This document shows positions 45,503 through 53,175 of a DNA stretch of 64,000 nucleotides, one piece after another. Where the stretch lies: positions 899,085 through 963,084 of the forward strand of contig NZ_KE557314.1 of NCBI RefSeq assembly GCF_000442275.2. Direction: 5' to 3'. The translations under genes were made by a program, and so were the position numbers. The stretch comes from Litoreibacter arenae DSM 19593 (GTDB taxonomy: Bacteria > Pseudomonadota > Alphaproteobacteria > Rhodobacterales > Rhodobacteraceae). Numbering within the stretch: position 1 is the first letter of the stretch; each line of letters opens with the position of its first letter. The notes under the pieces are model-generated. The model did no database searches, had not been told where the DNA came from, and saw only the letters and a list, made by a program, of their open reading frames with translations.

Positions 45503-46335
45503 AGCGCGGCCAGAAATTCGGGCGTCAGGTGGCCTGAGAACACATGCGCCGTGGGGCCGGTCATCCAGACGCCGTCTTCGCGCCAGTCGATGTCGATGCG
45601 GCCGCCGTCAAGGTCGATACGCACCTGGCGGCCGGTCAAACCGCGACGGGCTGCGGCCACGGCGGTTGCGCAGGAGGAGGAGCCGGAGGCCAGCGTCACG
45701 CCGACGGCGCGCTCCCAAACGCGCATGCGCAGGTGGTTTTTACCGACCAGATGCGCGACTTGCACATTGGTGCGCTCAGGGAAAAGCGCGTGATGCTCAT
45801 GCGCGGGGCCGAATGTGGCGAGGTCGACGGCGTCCGCGTCTTCCACGAAGAAGGTGCAATGCGGGTTGCCCATGCCCGTGGCAGTGGGCTTGCCGTCAAT
45901 AGGCAGCTCCAGCGTGTCCATTTCGCGGGCGAGAGGCACATCGGCCCAATCCAGCAGCGGCGCACCCATGTTAACACGGGTCAGGCCATCACCCGCATCT
46001 TCAGCCTGCAACAGTCCGCGTTCGGTTTTCAGCTTCAGGGAGGTGATTCCCCGCCGTGCCATCTCGAATCGCGCGACGCAGCGCGTTGCGTTGCCACAAG
46101 CGCCGGCCATGGAGCCGTCGGAATTGAAAAAAGTCAGGCCGATATCGGCGTCTGCCACGTCATCGAGCACGGCAAGCTGGTCGAATCCCACGCCGCGATG
46201 TCGGTCCCCAAGAGCGCGGGCGAGCGTCGCCGACACACGGGTATCATTGCCCCGCTGGTCAATAACCACGAAGTCATTGCCCAGCCCGTGCATTTTCATG
46301 AAGGGCAGGCCGAGGGAGGCATCTGCAAGTTGCAT
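45499..46335 (-). CDS. dapF: Diaminopimelate epimerase
   Basis: The enzyme interconverts LL- and meso-diaminopimelate for lysine and peptidoglycan. The 278-residue protein has [15 protein letters not shown] near the N-terminus. The two catalytic cysteines are in [12 protein letters not shown] (Cys80) and [13 protein letters not shown], and GNPHC lies between. A start at the internal MKMHG is possible. It heads the operon dapF-mtaB-GST-paiB-GST-GNAT and lies about 100 bp from the divergent tRNA-Lys gene. Confidence 0.96.
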   Translation of the reverse strand: MQLADASLGLPFMKMHGLGNDFVVIDQRGNDTRVSATLARALGDRHRGVGFDQLAVLDDVADADIGLTFFNSDGSMAGACGNATRCVARFEMARRGITSLKLKTERGLLQAEDAGDGLTRVNMGAPLLDWADVPLAREMDTLELPIDGKPTATGMGNPHCTFFVEDADAVDLATFGPAHEHHALFPERTNVQVAHLVGKNHLRMRVWERAVGVTLASGSSSCATAVAAARRGLTGRQVRIDLDGGRIDIDWREDGVWMTGPTAHVFSGHLTPEFLAAL

Positions 46336-46441
46336 GGGGCGCGATATAACCCCGGCGCGGGCTCAATGGAAGACATGGTGCAGATTCACTTGGATTTGGG
46401 GGTTGACCCCATGGGGCGACCTTCATAGATAGCACCAAAGT

Positions 46442-46517
46442 GGGCCCTTAGCTCAGTTGGTAGAGCAACTGACTTTTAATCAGTAGGTCGATGGTTCGAA
46501 CCCATCAGGGCTCACCA
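46442..46517 (+). tRNA. tRNA-Lys (anticodon TTT)
   Basis: A complete cloverleaf is visible: acceptor GGGCCCT/AGGGCTC (one G-T pair), D-arm GCTC..GAGC, anticodon stem CTGA/TCAG with loop CTTTTAA, T-arm with GGTTCGAACC, discriminator A and an encoded CCA. The 76 nt include CCA. Confidence 0.97.
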
Positions 46518-46734
46518 CTTTTTCAAAACGTGTAAGCGCCGGGTGCAGATTATTCTTGCCAGAGCGGGCATTGATGAGGCATTTTCCCGCCACTGGGCCG
46601 ACGATGGCGTCGTCAAGGCAGTGATGCGTGCCCGTCATCTTAAATCCTGAACGCCGGGATCTTGCTTGTCCGTTGCTACGGGGGGGAAGGTTCAGATCCT
46701 TCAGCCCGTGATTGCGGAGCGAAGGAGTGATTTC
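46518..46734. other. Gap between tRNA-Lys and creatinase gene
   Basis: The gap is about 217 bp. A short T-run right after the tRNA (CTTTTTC) could help to end its transcript. The rest has no recognisable gene or clear operator. The last bases hold the creatinase Shine-Dalgarno sequence GAAGGAGTG. Confidence 0.4.
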
Positions 46735-47937
46735 ATGGACCGTCCACAGTTTTACCGTTTCCACCAAGGCGAGAAGACTCTGCCATTTCCAAACGCAGAG
46801 TACGAAGCGCGTCTGGGCAAACTTCGCGCCACTATGAAGGCAGAGGGGGTCGATGCCTGCGTGTTCACCTCCATGCACAACATCGCGTATTATTCCGGCT
46901 TTCTCTATTGTTCGTTCGGACGGGCCTACGCGCTGGTCGTGACGGCTGACGCCAACGTGACCTTCAGCGCGGGGATCGACGCGGCGCAGCCTTGGCGGCG
47001 CGGATATGGCGACAACATCACCTATACCGACTGGCAACGGAACAACTACTGGCGCGCGATTGAAAGCGTCACCGGCACTGGCAAAACCGTTGGGTACGAA
47101 GGCGACCACATCAGCGTGGCGCAAAAGGCGCTGCTGGATGAATTCCTCAAGCCCAAAGCCACCAAGGACATTGCCCCCGCCACCATGCTTCAACGGATGC
47201 ACAAATCCGCCGCCGAGATCGAACTGATCCGCGCGGGTGCGAATGTGGCTGATGTCGGCGGCTATGCGATCAAGGATGCAATCAAGGCCGGTGTGCGGGA
47301 AATTGACGTCGCCATGGCAGGCCGTGACGCGATGGAGCTGGAAATCGCCAAGCGTTTTCCGGATGCCGAGTATCGCGACACCTGGGTTTGGTTCCAGTCG
47401 GGTATCAACACCGACGGGGCCCATAACCCCGTGACCTCGCGCAAGCTGGAGCGGGGGGATATCCTGAGCCTCAATACCTTCCCGATGATCTCGGGCTACT
47501 ACACGGCTTTGGAGCGGACCCTGTTCGTGGAGGAAGTCGACGCAGCCAGCCTGAAAATCTGGGAGGCCAATGTCGGTGCGCATGAGTACGGGATGAGTCT
47601 GCTCAAGCCCGGTGCAAGCTGTGCCGAGGTGACCGAGAAGATCAACGCGTTCTTTGCGGAGCGTGACCTGCTGCAATACCGGACGTTTGGCTACGGTCAC
47701 TCGTTCGGGGTGCTGTCGCATTATTATGGCCGCGAGGCGGGGCTGGAGTTGCGCGAGGACATCGACACGGTGCTGGAGCCGGGCATGGTGATCTCGATGG
47801 AGCCGATGTTGACGATTCCCGAAGGTCAGCCGGGGGCTGGCGGATATCGCGAACACGACATTCTGGTCATCACCGAGGACGGTAACGAGAACATCACTGG
47901 CTACCCTTATGGCCCCGATTTCAACGTCGTCGGCTAG
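46735..47937 (+). CDS. Creatinase (creatine amidinohydrolase)
   Basis: The enzyme hydrolyses creatine to sarcosine and urea. The 400-residue protein has the pita-bread fold of M24 peptidases without a metal requirement. Blocks shared with Pseudomonas creatinase are SGFLYCSFGRAYALVVT, WFQSGINTDGAHNPVT with the catalytic His230, GDILSLNTFPMISGYYTALE, LQYRTFGYGHSFG and LSHYYGREAGLELREDIDT. The ATG at 46735 has GAAGGAG upstream. A polyamine-type ABC importer follows in the same direction, which suggests uptake of creatine or a related guanidino or methylamine compound. Confidence 0.9.
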   Translation: MDRPQFYRFHQGEKTLPFPNAEYEARLGKLRATMKAEGVDACVFTSMHNIAYYSGFLYCSFGRAYALVVTADANVTFSAGIDAAQPWRRGYGDNITYTDWQRNNYWRAIESVTGTGKTVGYEGDHISVAQKALLDEFLKPKATKDIAPATMLQRMHKSAAEIELIRAGANVADVGGYAIKDAIKAGVREIDVAMAGRDAMELEIAKRFPDAEYRDTWVWFQSGINTDGAHNPVTSRKLERGDILSLNTFPMISGYYTALERTLFVEEVDAASLKIWEANVGAHEYGMSLLKPGASCAEVTEKINAFFAERDLLQYRTFGYGHSFGVLSHYYGREAGLELREDIDTVLEPGMVISMEPMLTIPEGQPGAGGYREHDILVITEDGNENITGYPYGPDFNVVG

Positions 47938-47949
47938 AAAAACACGACC

Positions 47950-47975
47950 GAGGGCGGTCCATGTGGATCGTCCTC
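47950..47975 (+). terminator. Hairpin after the creatinase gene
   Basis: An 11-bp stem with three G-T pairs (GAGGGCGGTCC with GGATCGTCCTC, ATGT loop) begins 13 bp after the creatinase stop. No T-run follows, so it may be an mRNA stabilising or partial terminator structure rather than a full terminator. Confidence 0.4.
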
Positions 47976-48078
47976 AGAAATTCGGTTGTGTTCTGCGCGA
48001 GGAACGCACAGGATTAGCGCAACATGACGACATCGCGCATCATAAGCGTGAGTGGTCCGTTGGGAGGAACTGGAATAT

Positions 48079-49173
48079 ATGTTGGATGCAGCGCCTGCGT
48101 TCGTAGCGTTTGAACGTGTTCAAAAAAGTTACGATGGCGAAAATCTGGTTGTGAAAGATCTCAACCTGTCGATGCCCAAGGGCGAATTTTTGACCATGCT
48201 TGGCCCATCGGGGTCCGGCAAAACGACCTGCCTGATGATGCTGGCGGGTTTCGAGACTGCCACCCACGGTGACATTTTGCTTGATGGCGTGTCTATCAAC
48301 AACATCCCCCCGCATAAGCGCGGCATTGGGATGGTGTTCCAGAACTACGCCTTGTTCCCGCATATGACTGTGGCAGAAAACCTGTCGTTTCCGTTGGAGG
48401 TCCGCAAGATCGGCAAGTCCGACCGGGAGCAAAAGGTGAAACGCGCGCTCGATATGGTGCAGATGGGCGATTTCGCCGGTCGCCGTCCGGCACAGCTTTC
48501 GGGTGGTCAGCAACAGCGCATCGCCCTAGCGCGTGCGCTGGTGTTCGAGCCGGAACTGGTCTTGATGGACGAGCCGTTGGGTGCGTTGGACAAGCAGCTT
48601 CGCGAAACCTTGCAGTTCGAGATTACCAACCTTGCGCATGATCTGGGCATCACCACGGTTTACGTCACCCACGACCAGACCGAAGCGCTGACCATGTCAG
48701 ACCGCGTCGCGGTGTTTGATGACGGGCGTATCCAGCAGCTTGCCCCACCGGACGAGCTTTACGAGAAGCCGCAAAACAGCTTCGTCGCGCAGTTCATCGG
48801 TGAGAATAACACGCTTGATGGCGTCATTGAGGAGATCAAGGGCAACACCTGTATCGTGAAGCTCGACAGCGGCGAAATCATTGACGCGGTGCCGGTCAAC
48901 GTCACCAAAGTCGGGGAGCGCACCAAGGTGTCCATCCGCCCCGAACGAGTTGAGTTCAACCGCGACCGTTTGCACGACGACGCCCACACGCTGAAGGCCG
49001 AAGTGCTGGAGTTCATTTACATGGGCGACATCTTCCGCACGCGATTGCGGGTTGCTGGCACGGACGAATTCATCATCAAGACACGCAATGCGCCTGACCA
49101 AACCCGCCTTAAACCGGGCGAGATCATCGAGATCGGCTGGCTGGCCGAGGATTGCCGGGCGCTCGACGCCTGA
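48079..49173 (+). CDS. ABC transporter ATP-binding protein, PotA-like
   Basis: The protein has 364 residues. It shows Walker A GPSGSGKTT, Q-loop FQNYALFPHMTVAEN, signature LSGGQQQRIALARAL, Walker B LVLMDEP, H-loop VTHDQTEALTMSD, and a C-terminal TOBE regulatory domain starting near NTLDGVIEEIKGN. It belongs to the polyamine/ferric/opine group of importers. The ATG at 48079 is chosen (MLDAAPAF). It forms a transport operon with the following binding protein and two permeases, located directly downstream of creatinase. Confidence 0.93.
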   Translation: MLDAAPAFVAFERVQKSYDGENLVVKDLNLSMPKGEFLTMLGPSGSGKTTCLMMLAGFETATHGDILLDGVSINNIPPHKRGIGMVFQNYALFPHMTVAENLSFPLEVRKIGKSDREQKVKRALDMVQMGDFAGRRPAQLSGGQQQRIALARALVFEPELVLMDEPLGALDKQLRETLQFEITNLAHDLGITTVYVTHDQTEALTMSDRVAVFDDGRIQQLAPPDELYEKPQNSFVAQFIGENNTLDGVIEEIKGNTCIVKLDSGEIIDAVPVNVTKVGERTKVSIRPERVEFNRDRLHDDAHTLKAEVLEFIYMGDIFRTRLRVAGTDEFIIKTRNAPDQTRLKPGEIIEIGWLAEDCRALDA

Positions 49174-49245
49174 TGAACAGGGCGGGATGGTCGCCCGGAC
49201 CGCCCCGCCTCTCGACACATTCCGGGCGAACACTGGGAGAAATAC

Positions 49246-50352
49246 ATGAAAACCACAATGAAACTGATGGCCACATCTTGCCTGACGCTGACCGCATCCA
49301 TGGCGTTCGCGGACGGGCATATGGTCAACGAGATGACGATTGTCAGCTGGGGCGGCGCTTACTCCAACTCGCAGCAGAAGGCCTATCACGACCCCTATAT
49401 GGAAAACACAGGCGTCAACATCATCAACGACGAAAGCTCCGCTGAAGCGGTGGCCAAGCTGCGTGCGATGAACGAAGCGGGCAACGTGACGTGGGATGTC
49501 GTCGACGTGGTCGCTTCTGACGCGATCCGCCTTTGCGACGAAGGTCTGGCGATGGAAATTGACCACGACGAGATGCTTGCCGCTGGCGATGACGGCTCCA
49601 CCGCGTCTGAAGACTTCGGCGATCTGTTGGTGTCCGACTGCTTTATTCCGCAGATCGTTTACTCCACGACCGTGGGCTACCGCACGGATCTGGTGGGGGA
49701 CACCCCGCCGACCGACATCTGCGCGATCTTCGACACCGACGCATATCCCGGCAAACGCTCGCTGGAGAAGCGTCCGATCAACAACATGGAATGGGCGCTG
49801 CTGTGTGACGGCGTTGCCAAGGATGAAGTGTACGACGTGCTGGAGACCGAAGAAGGTCAGACACAGGCGTTTGCCAAGCTCGACACCATCAAGGATGACG
49901 TGATCTGGTGGACCGCCGGCGCCGACACGCCACAGCTTCTGGCTGACGGCGAAGTCGTCATGGGCTCCACCTATAACGGTCGTCTGTTCAGCCTGATCGA
50001 AGAGCAAGATCAGCCCGTCGCCATGCTGTGGGACGCTCAGGTGTTCGACCTTGACGGCTGGATCATCCCCGCCGGTTTGCCGGAAGAGCGCAAAGCGCGT
50101 GCGTTGGACTACGTGAAGTTCGCGACGGATACGCAACGTCTGGCGGATCAGTCCAAGTATATCGCTTACGGCCCGGCCCGTGCGTCTTCTGCGCCTCTGG
50201 TTGGTCAACACGCCGATCTGGGGATCGAGATGGCACCACACATGCCGACCGACCCGGAAAACGCCAAAAACACCTTCCTGTATAACTACGAATGGTGGGC
50301 CGATTACCGCGACGATCTGGATGCAAAATTCCAGGCTTGGTTGTCGAAGTAA
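49246..50352 (+). CDS. ABC transporter substrate-binding protein, PotD-like
   Basis: The periplasmic binding protein has 368 residues and a signal peptide (cleavage near MAFADGH). The mature part begins with EMTIVSWGGAYSNSQQKAYHDPY, the opening of PotD/opine-type solute receptors, and has WDVVDVVASDAIRLCDEG and VIWWTAGADTPQLLADGEV. The ligand should be a small cationic nitrogen compound. With creatinase beside it, creatine or a similar guanidino or methylamine compound is a candidate by context only. GGGAG precedes the ATG. Confidence 0.92.
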   Translation: MKTTMKLMATSCLTLTASMAFADGHMVNEMTIVSWGGAYSNSQQKAYHDPYMENTGVNIINDESSAEAVAKLRAMNEAGNVTWDVVDVVASDAIRLCDEGLAMEIDHDEMLAAGDDGSTASEDFGDLLVSDCFIPQIVYSTTVGYRTDLVGDTPPTDICAIFDTDAYPGKRSLEKRPINNMEWALLCDGVAKDEVYDVLETEEGQTQAFAKLDTIKDDVIWWTAGADTPQLLADGEVVMGSTYNGRLFSLIEEQDQPVAMLWDAQVFDLDGWIIPAGLPEERKARALDYVKFATDTQRLADQSKYIAYGPARASSAPLVGQHADLGIEMAPHMPTDPENAKNTFLYNYEWWADYRDDLDAKFQAWLSK

Positions 50353-50361
50353 TCAACCGAT

Positions 50362-50392
50362 TTTGGGGCGCGGCCATGTGTTGCGCCCCAAA
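50362..50392 (+). promoter_or_regulatory. Intercistronic hairpin after the binding-protein gene
   Basis: A 10-bp perfect stem TTTGGGGCGC/GCGCCCCAAA lies between the binding protein and first permease genes. No T-run follows. Such structures commonly protect the abundant binding-protein mRNA and lower permease expression. Confidence 0.6.
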
Positions 50393-50418
50393 CACTTTCC
50401 AAGACCGGGGCGTATCAC

Positions 50419-51933
50419 GTGACAGAAGTATTGGCAGCAGACGGACGACCGCTAAAGGCATCGCTCAACCGCGCGTTGCGCAGGCAAAAACTGCGGGCGC
50501 TGGCTCTGATCGCCCCCTTGCTGATATTCATTCTGGTGTCTTTCGTGATGCCCATCGCCGACATGCTGTTCCGCTCGGTCGAGAACGACATCGTGTCGGA
50601 TACATTGCCGCGCACCGTCGAGGCGCTAGACGCTTGGGACAGCGCCAGTGGCGAAACTCCTGACGAGGCGGTGTTCCAGGCGCTCTACACCGATATGGCG
50701 CTGGCAACCGAATATAAATCCCACACCCGATTGGGCAGCCGCCTGAACTATGAGCTTACCGGCGTTTCATCCCTGTTCCGCAAGACGGGCCGCCGTGTGA
50801 AGCGGTTCGACACGGACGTCTATGCCGACGCCTTCCGCGATGCGAGCCCAGCTTACGCCGACGCGGCCCAATGGGCCGAGTGGATGGACGACGACGCCCT
50901 GCGCGATGCGCTGCCGCGCACAGCCGATGCCTATGACGGATGGGCGAAAATGATCGTCGAGGTCGACAACGACGTTCCAGCCGAGGAAGAGCCTTGGGAT
51001 TTCGTCTACACTGCTTTGTATAACGACGTGATGACAGGCGCCGAGCCGCCTGTCGCTGTGGACTTGTCGGGCGTTGAACCGGTGTCGCTACGCGAGCAGT
51101 TTGTCGAGATCGACAAGGACTGGCTGGACCCGAACGTCTGGCAAACGATCAAGATTTATTCCCCCAAGTACACCAACGGCTATTTCCTGAATTCCGTCGA
51201 CTTGCAGAAGGGCCCCGACGGCGCCGAAGCCCGACCTGAGAGCGAGCGCATCTACGTAGTCCTGTTCATCCGCACGATGATCATGTCGCTGTCGATTATG
51301 GGGATGTGCGTGTTGCTGGGCTACCCGATTGCATGGCTGTTGGCGAACCTTCCTGACCGAACCTCAAACCTGCTGATGATCCTTGTATTGCTTCCCTTCT
51401 GGACGTCATTGCTTGTGCGAACCTCGGCCTGGAAGGTGCTGCTGCAACAGCAAGGCGTTATCAACGACACCTTGGTCTGGATCGGTCTTGTTGCAGACGG
51501 GGATCGGCTACAGTTGATTAACAATCAGACCGGCACGATTATCGCAATGACGCATATCCTGCTGCCGTTCATGATCCTGCCGCTCTACTCGGTGATGAAA
51601 ACCATCCCGCCAAGCTACCTGCGCGCGGCCAAGTCGCTTGGCGCGACGGACTGGACGGCGTTCTGGCGGGTCTATTTCCCGCAGTCAGTCCCCGGAATTG
51701 GCGCGGGCTGCATCCTCGTGTTCATACTGTCGATCGGCTACTACATCACGCCGGAACTGGTGGGCGGGACCAAGGGCGTCTTCATCTCGAACCGGATCGC
51801 CTACCACATCTCGTTCTCGTTGAACTGGGGTCTGGCAGCGGCGCTTGGGTCTATTCTGCTGGCGGTCGTTCTGATCCTGTATTGGGTCTACGACCGGATC
51901 GTCGGTATCGACAACGTGAAGCTGGGGGGCTGA
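50419..51933 (+). CDS. ABC transporter permease, PotB-like, with large periplasmic insert
   Basis: The protein has 504 residues, far longer than the roughly 280 of ordinary PotB. The first membrane segment is at about 27-51. An insert of about 225 residues (52-278) follows, and then the usual five membrane segments with the ATPase-docking loop YLRAAKSLGATDWTAFWRVYFP. The insert is acidic and holds two related units: LPRTVEALDAWDSASGE and later ALYTDM (63-93), and LPRTADAYDGWAKMIVE and later ALYNDV (165-204). It starts at GTG. The insert probably lies in the periplasm and could contact the binding protein; its role is unknown. Confidence 0.9.
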   Translation: MTEVLAADGRPLKASLNRALRRQKLRALALIAPLLIFILVSFVMPIADMLFRSVENDIVSDTLPRTVEALDAWDSASGETPDEAVFQALYTDMALATEYKSHTRLGSRLNYELTGVSSLFRKTGRRVKRFDTDVYADAFRDASPAYADAAQWAEWMDDDALRDALPRTADAYDGWAKMIVEVDNDVPAEEEPWDFVYTALYNDVMTGAEPPVAVDLSGVEPVSLREQFVEIDKDWLDPNVWQTIKIYSPKYTNGYFLNSVDLQKGPDGAEARPESERIYVVLFIRTMIMSLSIMGMCVLLGYPIAWLLANLPDRTSNLLMILVLLPFWTSLLVRTSAWKVLLQQQGVINDTLVWIGLVADGDRLQLINNQTGTIIAMTHILLPFMILPLYSVMKTIPPSYLRAAKSLGATDWTAFWRVYFPQSVPGIGAGCILVFILSIGYYITPELVGGTKGVFISNRIAYHISFSLNWGLAAALGSILLAVVLILYWVYDRIVGIDNVKLGG

Positions 51934-51936
51934 GAC

Positions 51937-52833
51937 ATGGCCGGATTGCCACCATATGCATCGACGGGCCAGCGGGTCTGGTATTACAGCTTTCGGGTGA
52001 TCTGTGGGCTGATCTTCTTCTTTCTGATCGCCCCGATTCTGGTCATCATCCCGCTGTCGTTCAACGCCCAGAACTTCTTTACCTTCACGCCGGAAATGCT
52101 GGCGTTTGACCCCGCTGGCTACTCGACCAAGCACTACAGGGACTTCTTCACCGATTCCGACTGGCAACTTGCGCTGCGCAACTCGCTTAAGATTGCGCCG
52201 GTCGCGACGTTGTTGTCGGTGTCCTTGGGGACCTTGGCCGCCATCGGCCTGTCGCAAAGCCACGTGCCGTTCCGGCGGGCGATCATGGCGGTGCTGATCT
52301 CCCCGATGATCGTGCCACTGATTATTTCCGCGACAGGTATGTATTTCTTCTACTCCAACCCGTACATTCCGATCCCGTTCTTCGGCAAGGTCGAGCTGCC
52401 CTTCACGTTGACCGGCACTTACTGGGGCGTGGTTCTGGCGCATGCGGCCTTGGGGATTCCCTTTGTTATCATCACCGTCACTGCAACCCTTGTGGGCTTC
52501 GACCAGTCCCTGACCCGCGCGGCGGCGAATATGGGAGCGGGGCCGGTCACGACCTTCTTCCGCGTCCAGATGCCGTTGATCCTGCCGGGTGTTGTCTCCG
52601 GCGGGTTGTTTGCGTTCATCACCTCGTTTGACGAGGTGGTGGTGGTGCTGTTCGTCGGCTCTGCCGGACAGAAAACGCTGCCGTGGCAGATGTTCACCGG
52701 CCTGCGTGAACAGATCAGCCCGACCATTCTGGCCGTGGCAACGATCCTGATCACCGTTTCGGTCGCGCTGCTGTTCGTTCTGGAGATACTGCGTCGCCGT
52801 TCCGAGCGCCTGCGGGGCATGTCCCCCGGCTAG
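51937..52833 (+). CDS. ABC transporter permease, PotC-like
   Basis: The inner-membrane permease has 298 residues and six membrane segments. The docking loop reads TRAAANMGAGPVTTFFRVQMPLILPG, and TSFDEVVVVLFVGS near the C-terminus is typical of PotC-type subunits. It starts three bases after the preceding stop. It completes the ABC importer 48.1-52.8 kb. No terminator is obvious after its stop. Confidence 0.93.
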   Translation: MAGLPPYASTGQRVWYYSFRVICGLIFFFLIAPILVIIPLSFNAQNFFTFTPEMLAFDPAGYSTKHYRDFFTDSDWQLALRNSLKIAPVATLLSVSLGTLAAIGLSQSHVPFRRAIMAVLISPMIVPLIISATGMYFFYSNPYIPIPFFGKVELPFTLTGTYWGVVLAHAALGIPFVIITVTATLVGFDQSLTRAAANMGAGPVTTFFRVQMPLILPGVVSGGLFAFITSFDEVVVVLFVGSAGQKTLPWQMFTGLREQISPTILAVATILITVSVALLFVLEILRRRSERLRGMSPG

Positions 52834-52875
52834 GGTTTTGCGCCCACGGACGAAATTGAAGCCTTCCGACGTGGG

Positions 52876-52890
52876 TTAACACAATCTTAA
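52876..52890. promoter_or_regulatory. CtrA-type binding site TTAA-N7-TTAA
   Basis: TTAA, seven bases (CACAATC) and TTAA form the full consensus of the alphaproteobacterial master regulator CtrA. It lies about 300 bp upstream of the polysaccharide gene at 53176. Eight fixed A/T positions in GC-rich DNA make a chance match uncommon, but binding is not shown. Confidence 0.5.
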
Positions 52891-53028
52891 TATCCGGCTT
52901 GCTACCTTGCCTGCTGCCATGTGCGTGCCGCACCGGCTCTTAAGCGCATCCGGCTGATTGGTGCTGACGAACTCACGGTCCCTATATCTTGTGAGTTACG
53001 GGCGTGAAGTTAATAGAGGCAAGCGATA

Positions 53029-53175
53029 ATGCAGCAGAAAGCCGCCGTTTCCCCACAAACATCCAGTAGCGTCAGTTGCGTCTCGGGCGAAATTGGCGCT
53101 ATTGCTCTGTATCCTCACGCGAAAAGAGTGTCCTGCCCCGATTTCAGGGAAGCGCAGAGGTGGGAGCCAACTTGA
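53029..53175 (+). CDS. Possible 48-residue leader ORF before the polysaccharide gene
   Basis: The ATG at 53029 is preceded by AGAGGCAAGCGATA. The frame encodes 48 residues, begins MQQKAAVSPQ and ends with WEPT and a TGA that directly abuts the next ATG (TGAATG). No homologue is recognised. It may be a coupling leader peptide or a chance frame. Confidence 0.35.
   Translation: MQQKAAVSPQTSSSVSCVSGEIGAIALYPHAKRVSCPDFREAQRWEPT

Noticed and set aside
46480-47856. 458-codon minus-strand frame opposite creatinase
   Set aside because: It is antisense to a full-length, well conserved enzyme, runs through the tRNA-Lys 3' end, and has no ribosome site or recognisable domain.
48697-50241. 514-codon minus-strand frame opposite the ABC ATPase and binding protein
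   Set aside because: It is a shadow of two clear genes; composition and lack of motifs argue against coding.
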